Source: Archangiaceae bacterium (lineage in GTDB: Bacteria; Myxococcota; Myxococcia; Myxococcales; Myxococcaceae). From it: a stretch of DNA of 64,000 nt. Location: contig JADJNS010000014.1 in assembly GCA_016714225.1 (NCBI GenBank), positions 1 through 64,000 of the forward strand, read 5' to 3'. The position numbers and the translations under genes are program-made. Of this stretch, positions 26,740 to 35,277 are shown in pieces (position 1 is the first letter of the stretch; each line of letters begins with the position of its first letter). A model generated the notes under the pieces. That model had not been told where the DNA came from. It searched no databases and saw only the letters and a list, made by a program, of their open reading frames with translations.

Positions 26740-28311
26740 CTACTTCCCGCTCTGCACCTTCTCGAAGCCCTTGGGCGGCGCACCCGCCGGCTTCTCGGGC
26801 ACCGCGCTGCCCTCTCTCGGCTTCACCTTGCCGACGCCCTTCGCCTCGGCCGCCTTCACCTCGGCGTCGCTGAGCAGCGCCCTCAGCTCGGGCTTCACCG
26901 CGCTCGGCCTCAAGCCCTCTCTCAGCGCGTCGGTCACCGCCGCCTTCGCCTTGTCCTTCTGCTCGCGCTTCATGAACAGCTCGGCGAGGTTCATCTTCGC
27001 GCGAGCCCGCGTGCGCCACTCGCTCGGGTCCTTCGCCATCGCGTAGGCCTGGCCCAGCAGCTTCTCGGCCGCGTCGAGCTCGCCCTTGAGCAGCTTCGCG
27101 TAGCCGAAGCGCAGCACCAGCTCGGGCGGAGCCTCTTTCTTCGCCGCCAGCGGCTCGAGCACGCCCAGCGCCTTGTCGAGCTGCCCGTCGTCGATGAGCC
27201 GCGACGAGTGCTCGAGCGCGAGGTCGAAGCTCTCGGGGTCGTAGGCCATCGCCTTCTCGGCGAACGCCGCCGCGTCTTTCGTCTTGCCCAGCCGCGCCAG
27301 GGTGTACGCGAGCCGCGAGATGACGAACGCGTTGCCCTCGGAGTGGGCGGCGTAGTCTTGCCAGGCCCGGGCCGCGTCTTCGTGCTTGCCCAGCGCGTTG
27401 TAGAGCTCGGCCAGGTACACCCGCGCGAGCAGAAAGCCGGGCTCTTTGGCGATGGCGTCTTTGAGCACGTTCACCGACGCCTCGCTGGTCTGGTACCTCG
27501 ACACCAGCCAGAACCGCGCCGCCATCGCGTTGGGGTTGTGCCCCGACGCAGCGTCGATGTTGGTGAGCGCCTCGACCGCCCGGCCGTCGTTGCCCGAGAG
27601 CGCCGCCGCGAACGCCAGCGCGCCCCACGCCGACGCGAACTTCGGGTCGGTCTTCACCGCCGTCTCGCACGACGCGATGGCCTTCTTCAGCTCGGCCTCG
27701 TTGAGCACGAACGGGTTCTCGATGCCCACCGGCTGGTTCGAGAGGCGCAGGTCGCACGCCGCGTAGTTGCGCATCGCCGAGTCTTTGGCGCTCGCCGGCT
27801 GCACGTCTGCCTCTGGGGCGGCGCTGCCGTCGTACTTCGTCAGCTCGACCGCCAACGCGCGCCCGCCCTCGGCCACTGCCTTGTCGTCGGCGGCCGGCAG
27901 CGTCACCGTCGCGGTCTGCACCTTCGGCTCTTCGCGCTTGCCCACCGAGATGGTGAGGCTGAAGCCGCCCTTCTGGGTGGTGAGCTTCGAGAACACGAAC
28001 AGCGTGGTGCCCAGCCGCTCGGCCGCCTGCCGCGCCACGTTCGGGTCGGCGAGCGTGTCAGGCGCCATGCGGTGCCGCAGCGCCATCGAGCGCACCTGCC
28101 GCGCGTGCACCACGTCGTAGCGCCCGGTGGCGAGCAGCAGGGCGTTGGCCTTCTCTTCCATCACCAGGCCGAGCCCGCCAGGCACCTTCGCGTCGGCGAC
28201 CGGTGGAATCACCACCACCGAGCTGCGCGCGGGTGGAGCGTCGGCGGCCAGCGCGGGGAGGGCCGAGACCGCGAGCAGCAAGCAGGCGAGGGTTCGCATG
28301 CGCGGGAACAT
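26740..28311 (-). CDS. Exported tetratricopeptide-repeat protein
   Basis: About 523 residues; MFPRMRTLACLLLAVSALPALA is the signal peptide (the second Met at 28299 is an alternative). Residues ~25-170 form an N-terminal domain (SSVVVIPPVADAKVPGGLGLVMEEKANALL, resembling TolB-like or FlgO-like surface-protein domains). TPR helices follow from about 180 to 470 (for example FASAWGALAFAAALSGN, FLLARVYLAELYNALGKHEDAARAWQDY). The tail is Lys/Pro-rich. Likely a periplasmic scaffold. It lies 26 bp downstream of the VWA protein gene on the same strand. Confidence 0.8.
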   Translation of the reverse strand: MFPRMRTLACLLLAVSALPALAADAPPARSSVVVIPPVADAKVPGGLGLVMEEKANALLLATGRYDVVHARQVRSMALRHRMAPDTLADPNVARQAAERLGTTLFVFSKLTTQKGGFSLTISVGKREEPKVQTATVTLPAADDKAVAEGGRALAVELTKYDGSAAPEADVQPASAKDSAMRNYAACDLRLSNQPVGIENPFVLNEAELKKAIASCETAVKTDPKFASAWGALAFAAALSGNDGRAVEALTNIDAASGHNPNAMAARFWLVSRYQTSEASVNVLKDAIAKEPGFLLARVYLAELYNALGKHEDAARAWQDYAAHSEGNAFVISRLAYTLARLGKTKDAAAFAEKAMAYDPESFDLALEHSSRLIDDGQLDKALGVLEPLAAKKEAPPELVLRFGYAKLLKGELDAAEKLLGQAYAMAKDPSEWRTRARAKMNLAELFMKREQKDKAKAAVTDALREGLRPSAVKPELRALLSDAEVKAAEAKGVGKVKPREGSAVPEKPAGAPPKGFEKVQSGK

Positions 28312-28337
28312 ATTCTGCCCCGCGAAGGAATCGAGCT

Positions 28338-30086
28338 TCAGCGCGCTGCCTGCGCGCCCGAGGCGACGAGGGTCTTGGCCCTCTCGAGCAGCGCCAAGAA
28401 CTCGGCGCGCTCGGCGTTGCCGGCCGAAGACTTCGCCAGCTCCTGCACCAGCGCGTAGCTCCAGGCCCTGGCGTGCGGGCTCTGGCGGAAGATTTCGGCC
28501 GCGCCCATCACCGCGGCGGCGAAGCGCAGGTCTTTCAGCGCGCAATCGAAGTTGGGGCTCAAGCGGCCGGTGGCGAACGTGAACGCCTTCTCGCTGGCCA
28601 TGGCGCCCTTGGGCTTCTTGGCACGCACCCGCACCGTGGCCAGCGGCGCGTCGCCGCGCTCGCTCGCGCCCGGTCGCAGCTCGAGCTCGTACAGCGCGGT
28701 GACCTGGTGCCCGGCGCCGATTTCACCTGCGTCGACCTTGTCGTTGCGGAAGTCGGCGTCGGCGATGTCGCGGTTCTCGTAGCCCACCAGCCGGTACGCC
28801 TTCACCTGCTCCGGGTTCAGCTCGACCTGCAGCTTCACGTCCTGGGCGATGACCTCGAGCGTGCCTCCCAGCTGCTCCTGGAAGATGCGCCGCGCCTCGA
28901 ACAGCGAGTCGACGTAGTAGTGGTTGCCGTTGCCGCGGTTGGCGAACTGCTCCATCACCTTGTCCTGGTAGTTGCCCATGCCGAAGCCGAGCGTGGTGCA
29001 GGTGATGCCCTCTTTCACCTTGCCGGCGATGAGGTCGAGAATCTCAGCCGGGTTGCGTGCGCCGACGTTCGCGTCGCCGTCGCTCAAGATGAGCACCCGC
29101 GACTCGGAGTCCGACGAGAGCGTCTTCATCGCCTGCTGGTAGGCGAGCTGAATGCCGCCCGCCATCGCCGTCGAGCCTGCGGCGGTGAGGCGCTCGATGG
29201 CGGCGTGAATCTCGGCCTTCTTCTCCATGCCGGTGGGGGTGAGCACCACCTGCGTGCCGCTCGCGTAGGTGACCAGCGCCACCGTGTCGCCGTCGCGCAG
29301 GTTGTCGACCAGCATGCGCAGCGCCCGCTTCGCCAGCGGCAGCTTGTCGGGGCTCTGCATGCTCCCCGAGACGTCGACCAGGAAGACCAGGTGCGCCGCC
29401 TTGCGCTCGCTGACGTCGACGCGCTTGCCCTGCACGCCCACGCGCAGCAGGTGCTTGCCCGCAGCGAAAGGAGACGGAGCGCCGTCCATCTGCACCGCCA
29501 GCGGGCCGTCGTCGGGGCCCGGCGCGGGGTAGCTCCAGCGGAAGTAGTTGAGGAACTCTTCGACCCGAACCCCGTCGCGCTCGGGCAGCACGCCCTGCAT
29601 CAGCTTCGCGCGCGCGAGCGTGTAGCTGCCGGTGTCGACGTCGACCGAGAACGTCGAGAGCTTGTCTCTGCTCGCTTCAGTCCACCCGTTCGCTCCGTAG
29701 TTCTTGTAGCCCTCGCCGGTGGCGTGCGGATCAGACGCAGCGTTGGCGAGCACTCGCCCCCTCACCCCGGCCCTCTCCCGCGAGGGGAGAGGGAGACCTC
29801 CGAACGAGCCCGCGCCGAGGCCGGCGCCGTAGCCGAGGCCGCCTCCGCCCATGCCCATACCGCTGGTGCCTATCGCGATGGGCTTGCCCGCTTTCATCGT
29901 CAGGTTGACCACCGGGTCTTGCTGCGCCGTCTTCTTCTCCGGCGCGGGCGGCAACTCGGCCTTCTTCATCGCCGGCGCCGGCTTGGCGGGAGGGAGCTCG
30001 GTGAAGCGCCCGACCTTCACCTCGGCCACCGGCTCGGTCTTCGCGCACGACACCAGCACACAGAAGGCAAGCGCAGTGTGTTTCAT
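28338..30086 (-). CDS. VWA-domain lipoprotein (YfbK-like) carrying an in-frame repeat insertion
   Basis: 582 residues. MKHTALAFCVLVSC is a lipoprotein signal (lipobox LVSC). Then a Pro/Lys-rich and Gly-rich linker, a YfbK-type N-terminal domain (FSVDVDTGSYTLARAKLMQGVLPERDGVRVEEFLNYF), the VWA domain with MIDAS motif DVSGS, and a C-terminal DUF3520-like region (FATGRLSPNFDCALKDLRFAAAVMGAAEIFRQSP). Within the linker, [15 protein letters not shown] is encoded by an R3 palindrome. Probably a membrane-tethered, Mg2+-dependent adhesion or assembly module. Confidence 0.87.
   Translation of the reverse strand: MKHTALAFCVLVSCAKTEPVAEVKVGRFTELPPAKPAPAMKKAELPPAPEKKTAQQDPVVNLTMKAGKPIAIGTSGMGMGGGGLGYGAGLGAGSFGGLPLPSRERAGVRGRVLANAASDPHATGEGYKNYGANGWTEASRDKLSTFSVDVDTGSYTLARAKLMQGVLPERDGVRVEEFLNYFRWSYPAPGPDDGPLAVQMDGAPSPFAAGKHLLRVGVQGKRVDVSERKAAHLVFLVDVSGSMQSPDKLPLAKRALRMLVDNLRDGDTVALVTYASGTQVVLTPTGMEKKAEIHAAIERLTAAGSTAMAGGIQLAYQQAMKTLSSDSESRVLILSDGDANVGARNPAEILDLIAGKVKEGITCTTLGFGMGNYQDKVMEQFANRGNGNHYYVDSLFEARRIFQEQLGGTLEVIAQDVKLQVELNPEQVKAYRLVGYENRDIADADFRNDKVDAGEIGAGHQVTALYELELRPGASERGDAPLATVRVRAKKPKGAMASEKAFTFATGRLSPNFDCALKDLRFAAAVMGAAEIFRQSPHARAWSYALVQELAKSSAGNAERAEFLALLERAKTLVASGAQAAR
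29757..29795. repeat. R3 REP-like palindrome, copy 3, inside the VWA gene
   Basis: CCCCTCACCCC followed by arms CCCTCTCCCGCG / CGAGGGGAGAGGG. Located in the N-terminal linker, in frame. Confidence 0.7.
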
Positions 30087-30197
30087 GCGAAGCAAGACAC
30101 CTGCGTGCGCGCCGGGTTCCCGATCGCTTTTTCGTCACGGAACCGCGACTTCGGTGCTTAGTTACGCCCCGCCGTTACCCCTTAACCAGGAGAAAGC

Positions 30198-30467
30198 ATG
30201 AGCCGTTTCCTCGCAATTGCGGTCCTCGGTCTGTCGTTCGCGTTCGCCAGCTGTGCCAAGAGCCAGAGCGAGAACTGCAAGAAGCTGATCGCCTGTACCG
30301 AGAAGCTCGTCCCCGGTACTGGCGCCTCGATGGAAGCCAGCTACGGCAAAGACGGCGCCTGCTGGAAGTCCTCCGAAGCGGCTGATGCCTGCACCAAGGC
30401 GTGCGACCAGGCGATGGAAGGCATGAAGGCGAACCCCGCCTTCGCCAACACCACCGAGTGCAAGTGA
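30198..30467 (+). CDS. Small six-cysteine lipoprotein (family copy F, unlinked)
   Basis: 89 residues. MSRFLAIAVLGLSFAFASC with lipobox FASC; ribosome site AGGAGA 5-6 nt before ATG. Pattern NCKKLIAC, DGACW, CTKAC, ECK matches copies A-E at 9.2-11.5 kb, with YGKDGACW the most conserved block. Single-gene unit with its own terminator, divergent from the VWA lipoprotein gene. Function unknown. Confidence 0.82.
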   Translation: MSRFLAIAVLGLSFAFASCAKSQSENCKKLIACTEKLVPGTGASMEASYGKDGACWKSSEAADACTKACDQAMEGMKANPAFANTTECK

Positions 30468-30497
30468 GCTGAACGGGCGCTCTCGCGCTCGTCCAAG

Positions 30498-30535
30498 CCC
30501 CTCTCCCTCGAACCGGGAGAGGGGTTTTCTTTTTT
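30498..30535 (+). terminator. Rho-independent terminator of lipoprotein copy F
   Basis: Stem CCCCTCTCCC / GGGAGAGGGG (30498-30507 and 30515-30524) with a 7-nt loop and TTTTCTTTTTT tail. The arm sequence resembles the R3 palindrome, so it may derive from one. Confidence 0.85.
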
Positions 30536-32166
30536 CAGTCGCCCACCGCCGACGCCAGCCCCTTCGCGGCGACGCGCACCTCTTCCGACTGCAGCACCTG
30601 CGGCGGCTGGTCACCCCGCGCCGCGTTCACCTCGTCGAGCAGCGCGCGACCCTCGGCCTTCGACGACGCCCCGAGCCGCACCTCGGCCTCGAGCTTGCGC
30701 AGCGCCTGCGCCGCCAGCAACAGCGGGTCTCTCACGCTGTCGAGCCGCGACTGCGCCGCCGAGAACGAGACCATCGCCGCGTTCTGCCGGCCCTGCCGCG
30801 CCTCGAGCGTGCCGAGGTAGCCGAGCACCAGGCCCTCGTGGCGCAGGTCGCCCACCTCGCTCAGCACGTTCACCGCGCTCTCGAGCGAGCGGCGCGCCGG
30901 CTCGAACGAGCGCTGCTCGAGACGCGCCAGCCCCTGCCGACCCTGGAAGTAGGCGCGCAGCCTCAGCTCGCCCACCGCGTCGCAGCGCCCCTGCGCCTCG
31001 GCATAGAAGGCCTCGGCCAGCTCGGGCTTGCCCTCTTCGAAGTACACGCCGCCGATGGTGCCCAGCACCCGCGCCTCGCTCACCGCGTCGCCGCGCCTTC
31101 GCGTCAGCGGCAGCGCCTCGTCGCAGCGCGCCAAAGCGTCGCTCACGTCGCGCCGCGCCAGGTGCAGAATCGCCAGGTACGAGAGCGCGCGCACCTCGAA
31201 CGCCAGGTCCTTCACCTTGCGGGTGATCGAGAGCGCCTGCTCGAGCGCCTCTTCGGCGCGCGCCAGGTCGCCCGAGACGAAGCACACCACTCCGAAGTCG
31301 CAGAGAATGCGGCCCGTCAGCGGCTCGTCTCTGGCGAGGCGCACGCGGCGCACCGCTTCTGCCAGGTCTTCCACCGCGGCAGAGAGCTGCCCGCGGTTGC
31401 GCTTCACGTTGCCCCGCTGCTGCAGCGCGCGCGCCGAGTACGCCGGGTTCAGCTTCACCGCGTCGGCCACCTGCAGCGCGCTGTCGAGCAGGCCCAGGTG
31501 CGAGTTGAAGGGGCCCTTGCGCGCGAGCAGGCCGTCGAGCGCGTGCAGCGCGCGCAGGCACCGGGTGACGCTCTCGGCGGTGGGCGGCAGCTGGGTCACC
31601 GCGCGCTCGAAGACCTCGACCAGGTTCTCGCGCTCGCAGACGAGGCGGTCGAGCGCGGCGGCCGCCTTGTGGCCGTGCACGTCTTCGGCCCACAGGTCGC
31701 CCAGGTCGAGGTAGTGCGCCGCGTGACGGGCGCGCGCCTGAGGCAGCCGGCCCGAGGCCTCGAGCTTCTCGGCGGCGAACGCGGCGATGCTCTCGAGCAT
31801 GCCCAGCCGCAGCTCGGCCGGCGCCTCGGGCACCACGAACACCTTGAGCAGCGACTTGCGGTGCAGCGCCTCGAGCGTCTCGGGGGCGCAGGCGCCGACC
31901 GCCGCGGCCGCGTCTACCGTGCAGCCCCCGCGGAACACCGAGAGCGCCTCGAACGCCGCGCGCTCGGGCTCGCTGAGCAGCTGCCAGCTCCAGTCGATGG
32001 CGCTCCACAGCGTGGCGTGCCGGCCGGCGCGGTCACGACCGCCGAGCAGCTCGAAGCGCTCAGAGAGCTTCTCGAGCATCTCGCCCGGCGATTGGGTCAC
32101 CAGCCGCGCGGCCGCGAGCTCGAGAGCCAGCGGGTGGCCATCGAGGCGGCGGCAGATTTCTTTCAC
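30535..32166 (-). CDS. C-terminal part of kinase/NB-ARC/TPR regulator (winged-helix and TPR region)
   Basis: 543 residues if started at GTG 32166 (GTGA overlap with the preceding frame). It opens inside the conserved NB-ARC/LuxR-like ATPase segment EICRRLDGHPLALELAAARL, continues with a winged-helix region (LWSAIDWSWQLLSEPERAAFEALSVFRGGCTVDAA), and then TPR-like helices to the end. Because its start falls in the middle of a domain begun by the upstream kinase gene, it is most simply the continuation of one protein split by a frameshift near 32,210. If independently translated, it would be a partner rather than a full ATPase. Confidence 0.8.
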   Translation of the reverse strand: MKEICRRLDGHPLALELAAARLVTQSPGEMLEKLSERFELLGGRDRAGRHATLWSAIDWSWQLLSEPERAAFEALSVFRGGCTVDAAAAVGACAPETLEALHRKSLLKVFVVPEAPAELRLGMLESIAAFAAEKLEASGRLPQARARHAAHYLDLGDLWAEDVHGHKAAAALDRLVCERENLVEVFERAVTQLPPTAESVTRCLRALHALDGLLARKGPFNSHLGLLDSALQVADAVKLNPAYSARALQQRGNVKRNRGQLSAAVEDLAEAVRRVRLARDEPLTGRILCDFGVVCFVSGDLARAEEALEQALSITRKVKDLAFEVRALSYLAILHLARRDVSDALARCDEALPLTRRRGDAVSEARVLGTIGGVYFEEGKPELAEAFYAEAQGRCDAVGELRLRAYFQGRQGLARLEQRSFEPARRSLESAVNVLSEVGDLRHEGLVLGYLGTLEARQGRQNAAMVSFSAAQSRLDSVRDPLLLAAQALRKLEAEVRLGASSKAEGRALLDEVNAARGDQPPQVLQSEEVRVAAKGLASAVGD

Positions 32167-33908
32167 CGCGTCGAGCTGGGCCTCGCCCTGGGGGGCTTCG
32201 CGCCGGCGCGCGCGGCGCGCGACAAGAACAGCGCCACGCCGTCGGACTCGGGCGGCAGCGGCAGCAGCGCGTGCACCTTCTCACCCGGCAGCCCCAGCGC
32301 CTCGCGGGTGGTGACCAGGAAGCGCGCCTCGGGAGCGAGCCGCAGCCAGTCGCCCACCGTCTCGGGCGCGTAGCGCACGATCTGCTCGAAGTTGTCGAGC
32401 GCGATGAGGCACGGCCCACGCTCGAAGAGAATGCGGCCGGTCTGGGTGACCGTGTCGTGGCCCGACCCCAGGTGCAGCGAGCCCACCTGCAGCGCGCGCT
32501 CGACCGCCTTGCAGATGTCGTCGACGTTCTTGGCGTCGGAGAGATCGACGAACCAGGTGCCGCCCTGCGCCGCGTACTTCTCTCGCTGCAGCTCGAGGTG
32601 GCGCAGCGCGGTGCGGGTCTTGCCCATGCCGCCGAACCCGGCCAGCGTGACCAGCCGCGCGCCGTCGTCGAACAGCCGGCCGAGCTCGTGCAGGTCACTC
32701 TCGCGGCCGATGAAGGGCTCGGGCGGCACCACCACGTTGCTCTTGCGCGCCTCGGCCGCCGGCTCGAGAAACTTCGCCACCGCCGAGAGAAACTCGTCGA
32801 GCTCGGGCAGCGCCGGCTTCGACGGAGCCGGCGTCGTCTCGCGGCGCTTCACCCCGCGCATCTCGGCGGTCTTCTGGCTGGCCCGCGCCGCGTTGCCTGC
32901 CGCGCGGGTGGGCTCGTCGGCGCGGCGCTTCGCTTCCTGCTCGGCGGGCGACTCGTCTCTCTCGGCCGCACCGGGCTTCGAGGCCGCGTGCTCGGGGAAC
33001 AGCCCCCGCACCCAGGTGCTCACCCGGCGCGCCGAGTGCGAGCGGCCGTGCTTCTCGAGAAAGGTCTCGAGCTCGGCGCGCAGCGCGTCGCAGTCGGGGT
33101 AGCGGTGCTCGCGCTCGCGCGAGAGCGCCTTCATCACGATGTCTTCGAGCGCCAGCGGGTAGCCGGGCACGCGCTCTGACGGGCGGGGTATGCGGCACTC
33201 CATCACCGCGCGCAGCACCTCGGCGTCGCTGGGCCGGTGAAACAGGCGCGACAGCGTGGTGAGCTCGAACAGCACGATGCCGAGCGCGAACTGGTCGGCC
33301 CGCGCGTCGAGCTCGGCGCCCTCGAGGGCCTCGGGAGCGAGGTAGGCGAACTTGCCCTTCACCACCCCGGCGTCGCTCTTCACCCCGCGCTTGCGGGCGC
33401 GGGCAATGCCGAAGTCGAGCACCTTGGTGACGCCGTCGTAGGTGACGAAGAGGTTCTGCGGGCTGACGTCGCGGTGCACCAGCTGCAGCGGCTCTGAGTC
33501 GAGTGAGGTCTTGGTGTGGGCGTGGTGCAGGCCCGACGCGACGTCCATCGCGAGCTGCAGGGCGTGCTCGAGCGGCACCTGCTCGCCCTTCTCGCGCTGC
33601 TTGTGCCACAGCGAGCTGAGGTCCTGGCCGTGCAGGTACTCCATGGCGATGAAATAGGTGCCGCCGTCTTGCCCGATGTCGAAGATGGTGACGACGTTGG
33701 GGTGGCTGAGGTCGGCGGCCAGCCGCGCCTCGTCGAGGAACATCTTCCGGAACTCTTCGTTCTGCGCGAACCCCGGGAGAATGCGCTTCACCACCACGCG
33801 CTTCTCGAAGCCCTCGAGGCCGGCCTGGCGGGCCAGAAACACCTCGGCCATGCCCCCCGAGGCGAGCTTGCGCAGCAGCGTGTAGCGGCCGGCGATGACC
33901 TCGGGCAT
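32163..33908 (-). CDS. N-terminal part of kinase/NB-ARC/TPR regulator (Ser/Thr kinase plus P-loop ATPase)
   Basis: 581 residues as read. Hanks kinase domain with LASGGMAEVF, K41, HRDVSPQN (HRD 145-147), DFG 165-167 and APE 191-193. A charged linker (~305-395) leads to an NB-ARC ATPase: FIGRESDLHELG, Walker A GFGGMGKT (424-431), Walker B LIALDN (501-506), FLVTTRE (530-536). After FLSR (~564) the frame decays into AARAGAKPPRARPSSTR and stops. One base earlier or later gives REAPQGEAQLDAVKEICRR, the expected continuation. Probably a signalling kinase of the AAA/TPR type common in myxobacteria. Confidence 0.85.
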   Translation of the reverse strand: MPEVIAGRYTLLRKLASGGMAEVFLARQAGLEGFEKRVVVKRILPGFAQNEEFRKMFLDEARLAADLSHPNVVTIFDIGQDGGTYFIAMEYLHGQDLSSLWHKQREKGEQVPLEHALQLAMDVASGLHHAHTKTSLDSEPLQLVHRDVSPQNLFVTYDGVTKVLDFGIARARKRGVKSDAGVVKGKFAYLAPEALEGAELDARADQFALGIVLFELTTLSRLFHRPSDAEVLRAVMECRIPRPSERVPGYPLALEDIVMKALSREREHRYPDCDALRAELETFLEKHGRSHSARRVSTWVRGLFPEHAASKPGAAERDESPAEQEAKRRADEPTRAAGNAARASQKTAEMRGVKRRETTPAPSKPALPELDEFLSAVAKFLEPAAEARKSNVVVPPEPFIGRESDLHELGRLFDDGARLVTLAGFGGMGKTRTALRHLELQREKYAAQGGTWFVDLSDAKNVDDICKAVERALQVGSLHLGSGHDTVTQTGRILFERGPCLIALDNFEQIVRYAPETVGDWLRLAPEARFLVTTREALGLPGEKVHALLPLPPESDGVALFLSRAARAGAKPPRARPSSTR

Positions 33909-33958
33909 GCGGTGCAGCCGCACGGTAGCACTGTGGTTGCGACCGGCTATGGTGCCGC

Positions 33959-34585
33959 GTGATGCCGGCACGCGCCCGCCGCACCTACCACCACGGAGAC
34001 CTGCGCAACGCGATGCTGCAGAAGGCGCTCGAGCTGGTCGACGAGCACGGGCCCGAGGCGGTGTCGCTGCGCGAGGTGGCGCGGCGGGTCGGGGTCAATC
34101 ACCGCGCCGCCTACCGGCACTTCGACGACAAGCGGGCGCTGACCGCGGCGATCGCCGAGCAGGGCTACCTGGCCCTGGCGGTGGCGCTCGAGGTGTCGTG
34201 GGCGAAGAGCGAGAAGAAGGCGCCCCGCGCGCGGGTGGTGGCGCTGATGGACGCGTACCTCGACTTCGCGCTCGAGTCGTCGGCGCGCTACCGCATCACG
34301 TTCGGGAAGCGGGTGAACGAAGACGACCGGTACCCGGTGCTCGAGGCCACCGCCGAGCGGGGCTTCGCGGTGCTGATGCGGGCGCTCGGCGGCATGCGCG
34401 CCACGCCCGCCAGCCGCGAGCAGGTGCGCGACCTGGGCTTCTCGTTGTGGTCGCTCGCGCACGGGTACCTGCAGCTGGTGTGGAGCAAGCGCATCAGGGT
34501 GCGGCCCGAGCTCACCGCGCGGTACTTCCACGCGCTCGCGGTGCCGCTGCTCGACGGCTGGGAGACCACGAAGAAGGGGCGGTAG
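33959..34585 (+). CDS. TetR-family regulator (WHG-domain type)
   Basis: 208 residues. HTH: TYHHGDLRNAMLQKALELVDEHGPEAVSLREVARRVGVNHRAAYRHFDDKRALTAAIAEQGY, where the YHHGDLR start is typical of the subgroup with a WHG C-terminal domain. Residues ~80-200 are helical ligand-binding. Divergent from the kinase gene across 50 bp. Target and ligand unknown. Confidence 0.87.
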   Translation: MMPARARRTYHHGDLRNAMLQKALELVDEHGPEAVSLREVARRVGVNHRAAYRHFDDKRALTAAIAEQGYLALAVALEVSWAKSEKKAPRARVVALMDAYLDFALESSARYRITFGKRVNEDDRYPVLEATAERGFAVLMRALGGMRATPASREQVRDLGFSLWSLAHGYLQLVWSKRIRVRPELTARYFHALAVPLLDGWETTKKGR

Positions 34586-34692
34586 TCGGCCGGGCACACG
34601 CCGACGAGCCGCGACGACGAGCACACCCCGCCGTCAGCGGAAGCAAGAACCCGCAGCCGTGCAATCGAGGGGGGGAACCGCGTCGCGCCAGA

Positions 34693-35268
34693 ATGCTGCT
34701 CGGTGACTCACGAGCGCCGTGGAGCCGACGGGGTGCCGCATCGGTCCCTCCTCCCTCGGACTCGCTCCTCGCCGCGTCGCTCGAAGACGGAGTTCGGCAC
34801 CTCAAACATCGGGCGACCAGCGGCAGGTATGCCATCGAGGCCCTGTTCGACGAGCTTCGCCTCGGCCTGCCGAGCTCCCTCGACGCGTTCTTCGAGCTGC
34901 ACTCTGCCCGTCGGCGGTGGGTGCGGGCCGATGTCGACCTGGCCCACGTCGTTCCGTCGATTCTCATCTACGTCGAGCACTGCCAGGCCCTCGGGTTCTT
35001 TCGCAAAGACCCGTCGCATTGGATGGCGTCGATGCTGTGGTGGTTTCTGATGGGGGCGCTCGGCAGCCACGGGCGAAACGACACCGCCGTCTACCCGGTC
35101 ACGTTTCACGCGCTGAAGCGACTGCTGCTCACCCCAGAGAGTCTGTCTGACGCGGCGATCGACGAGATCGAAATCGTCGTCGACGAGCCTCATGACCCGG
35201 CCATGCTCCGGCGCCCCTGGACGGAGGAGGTGCACGGGAAACCCGGGCCCAAGCCCCAGCCCCGGTGA
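34693..35268 (+). CDS. Hypothetical protein, possible TetR-type ligand domain without HTH
   Basis: About 191 residues from ATG 34693, but the first ~25 (MLLGDSRAPWSRRGAASVPPP) look non-native and no ribosome site is present. From residue ~26 the protein is convincing: helical, with FFELHSARRRWVRADVDLAHVVPSILIYVEHCQALGFF and WMASMLWWFLMGALGSHG, resembling the C-terminal half of TetR regulators. No HTH is found in any upstream frame. Third-position base use is less GC-biased than in neighbours. It could be a remnant of a regulator or a newly acquired gene. Confidence 0.55.
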   Translation: MLLGDSRAPWSRRGAASVPPPSDSLLAASLEDGVRHLKHRATSGRYAIEALFDELRLGLPSSLDAFFELHSARRRWVRADVDLAHVVPSILIYVEHCQALGFFRKDPSHWMASMLWWFLMGALGSHGRNDTAVYPVTFHALKRLLLTPESLSDAAIDEIEIVVDEPHDPAMLRRPWTEEVHGKPGPKPQPR

Positions 35269-35277
35269 ACGGCCGCT

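Noticed and set aside
32163..32166. Normal translational coupling of two independent genes at GTGA
   Set aside because: The break falls inside a conserved ATPase block, and the downstream frame continues upstream with family-like sequence; a frameshift is the simpler reading, though not proven.
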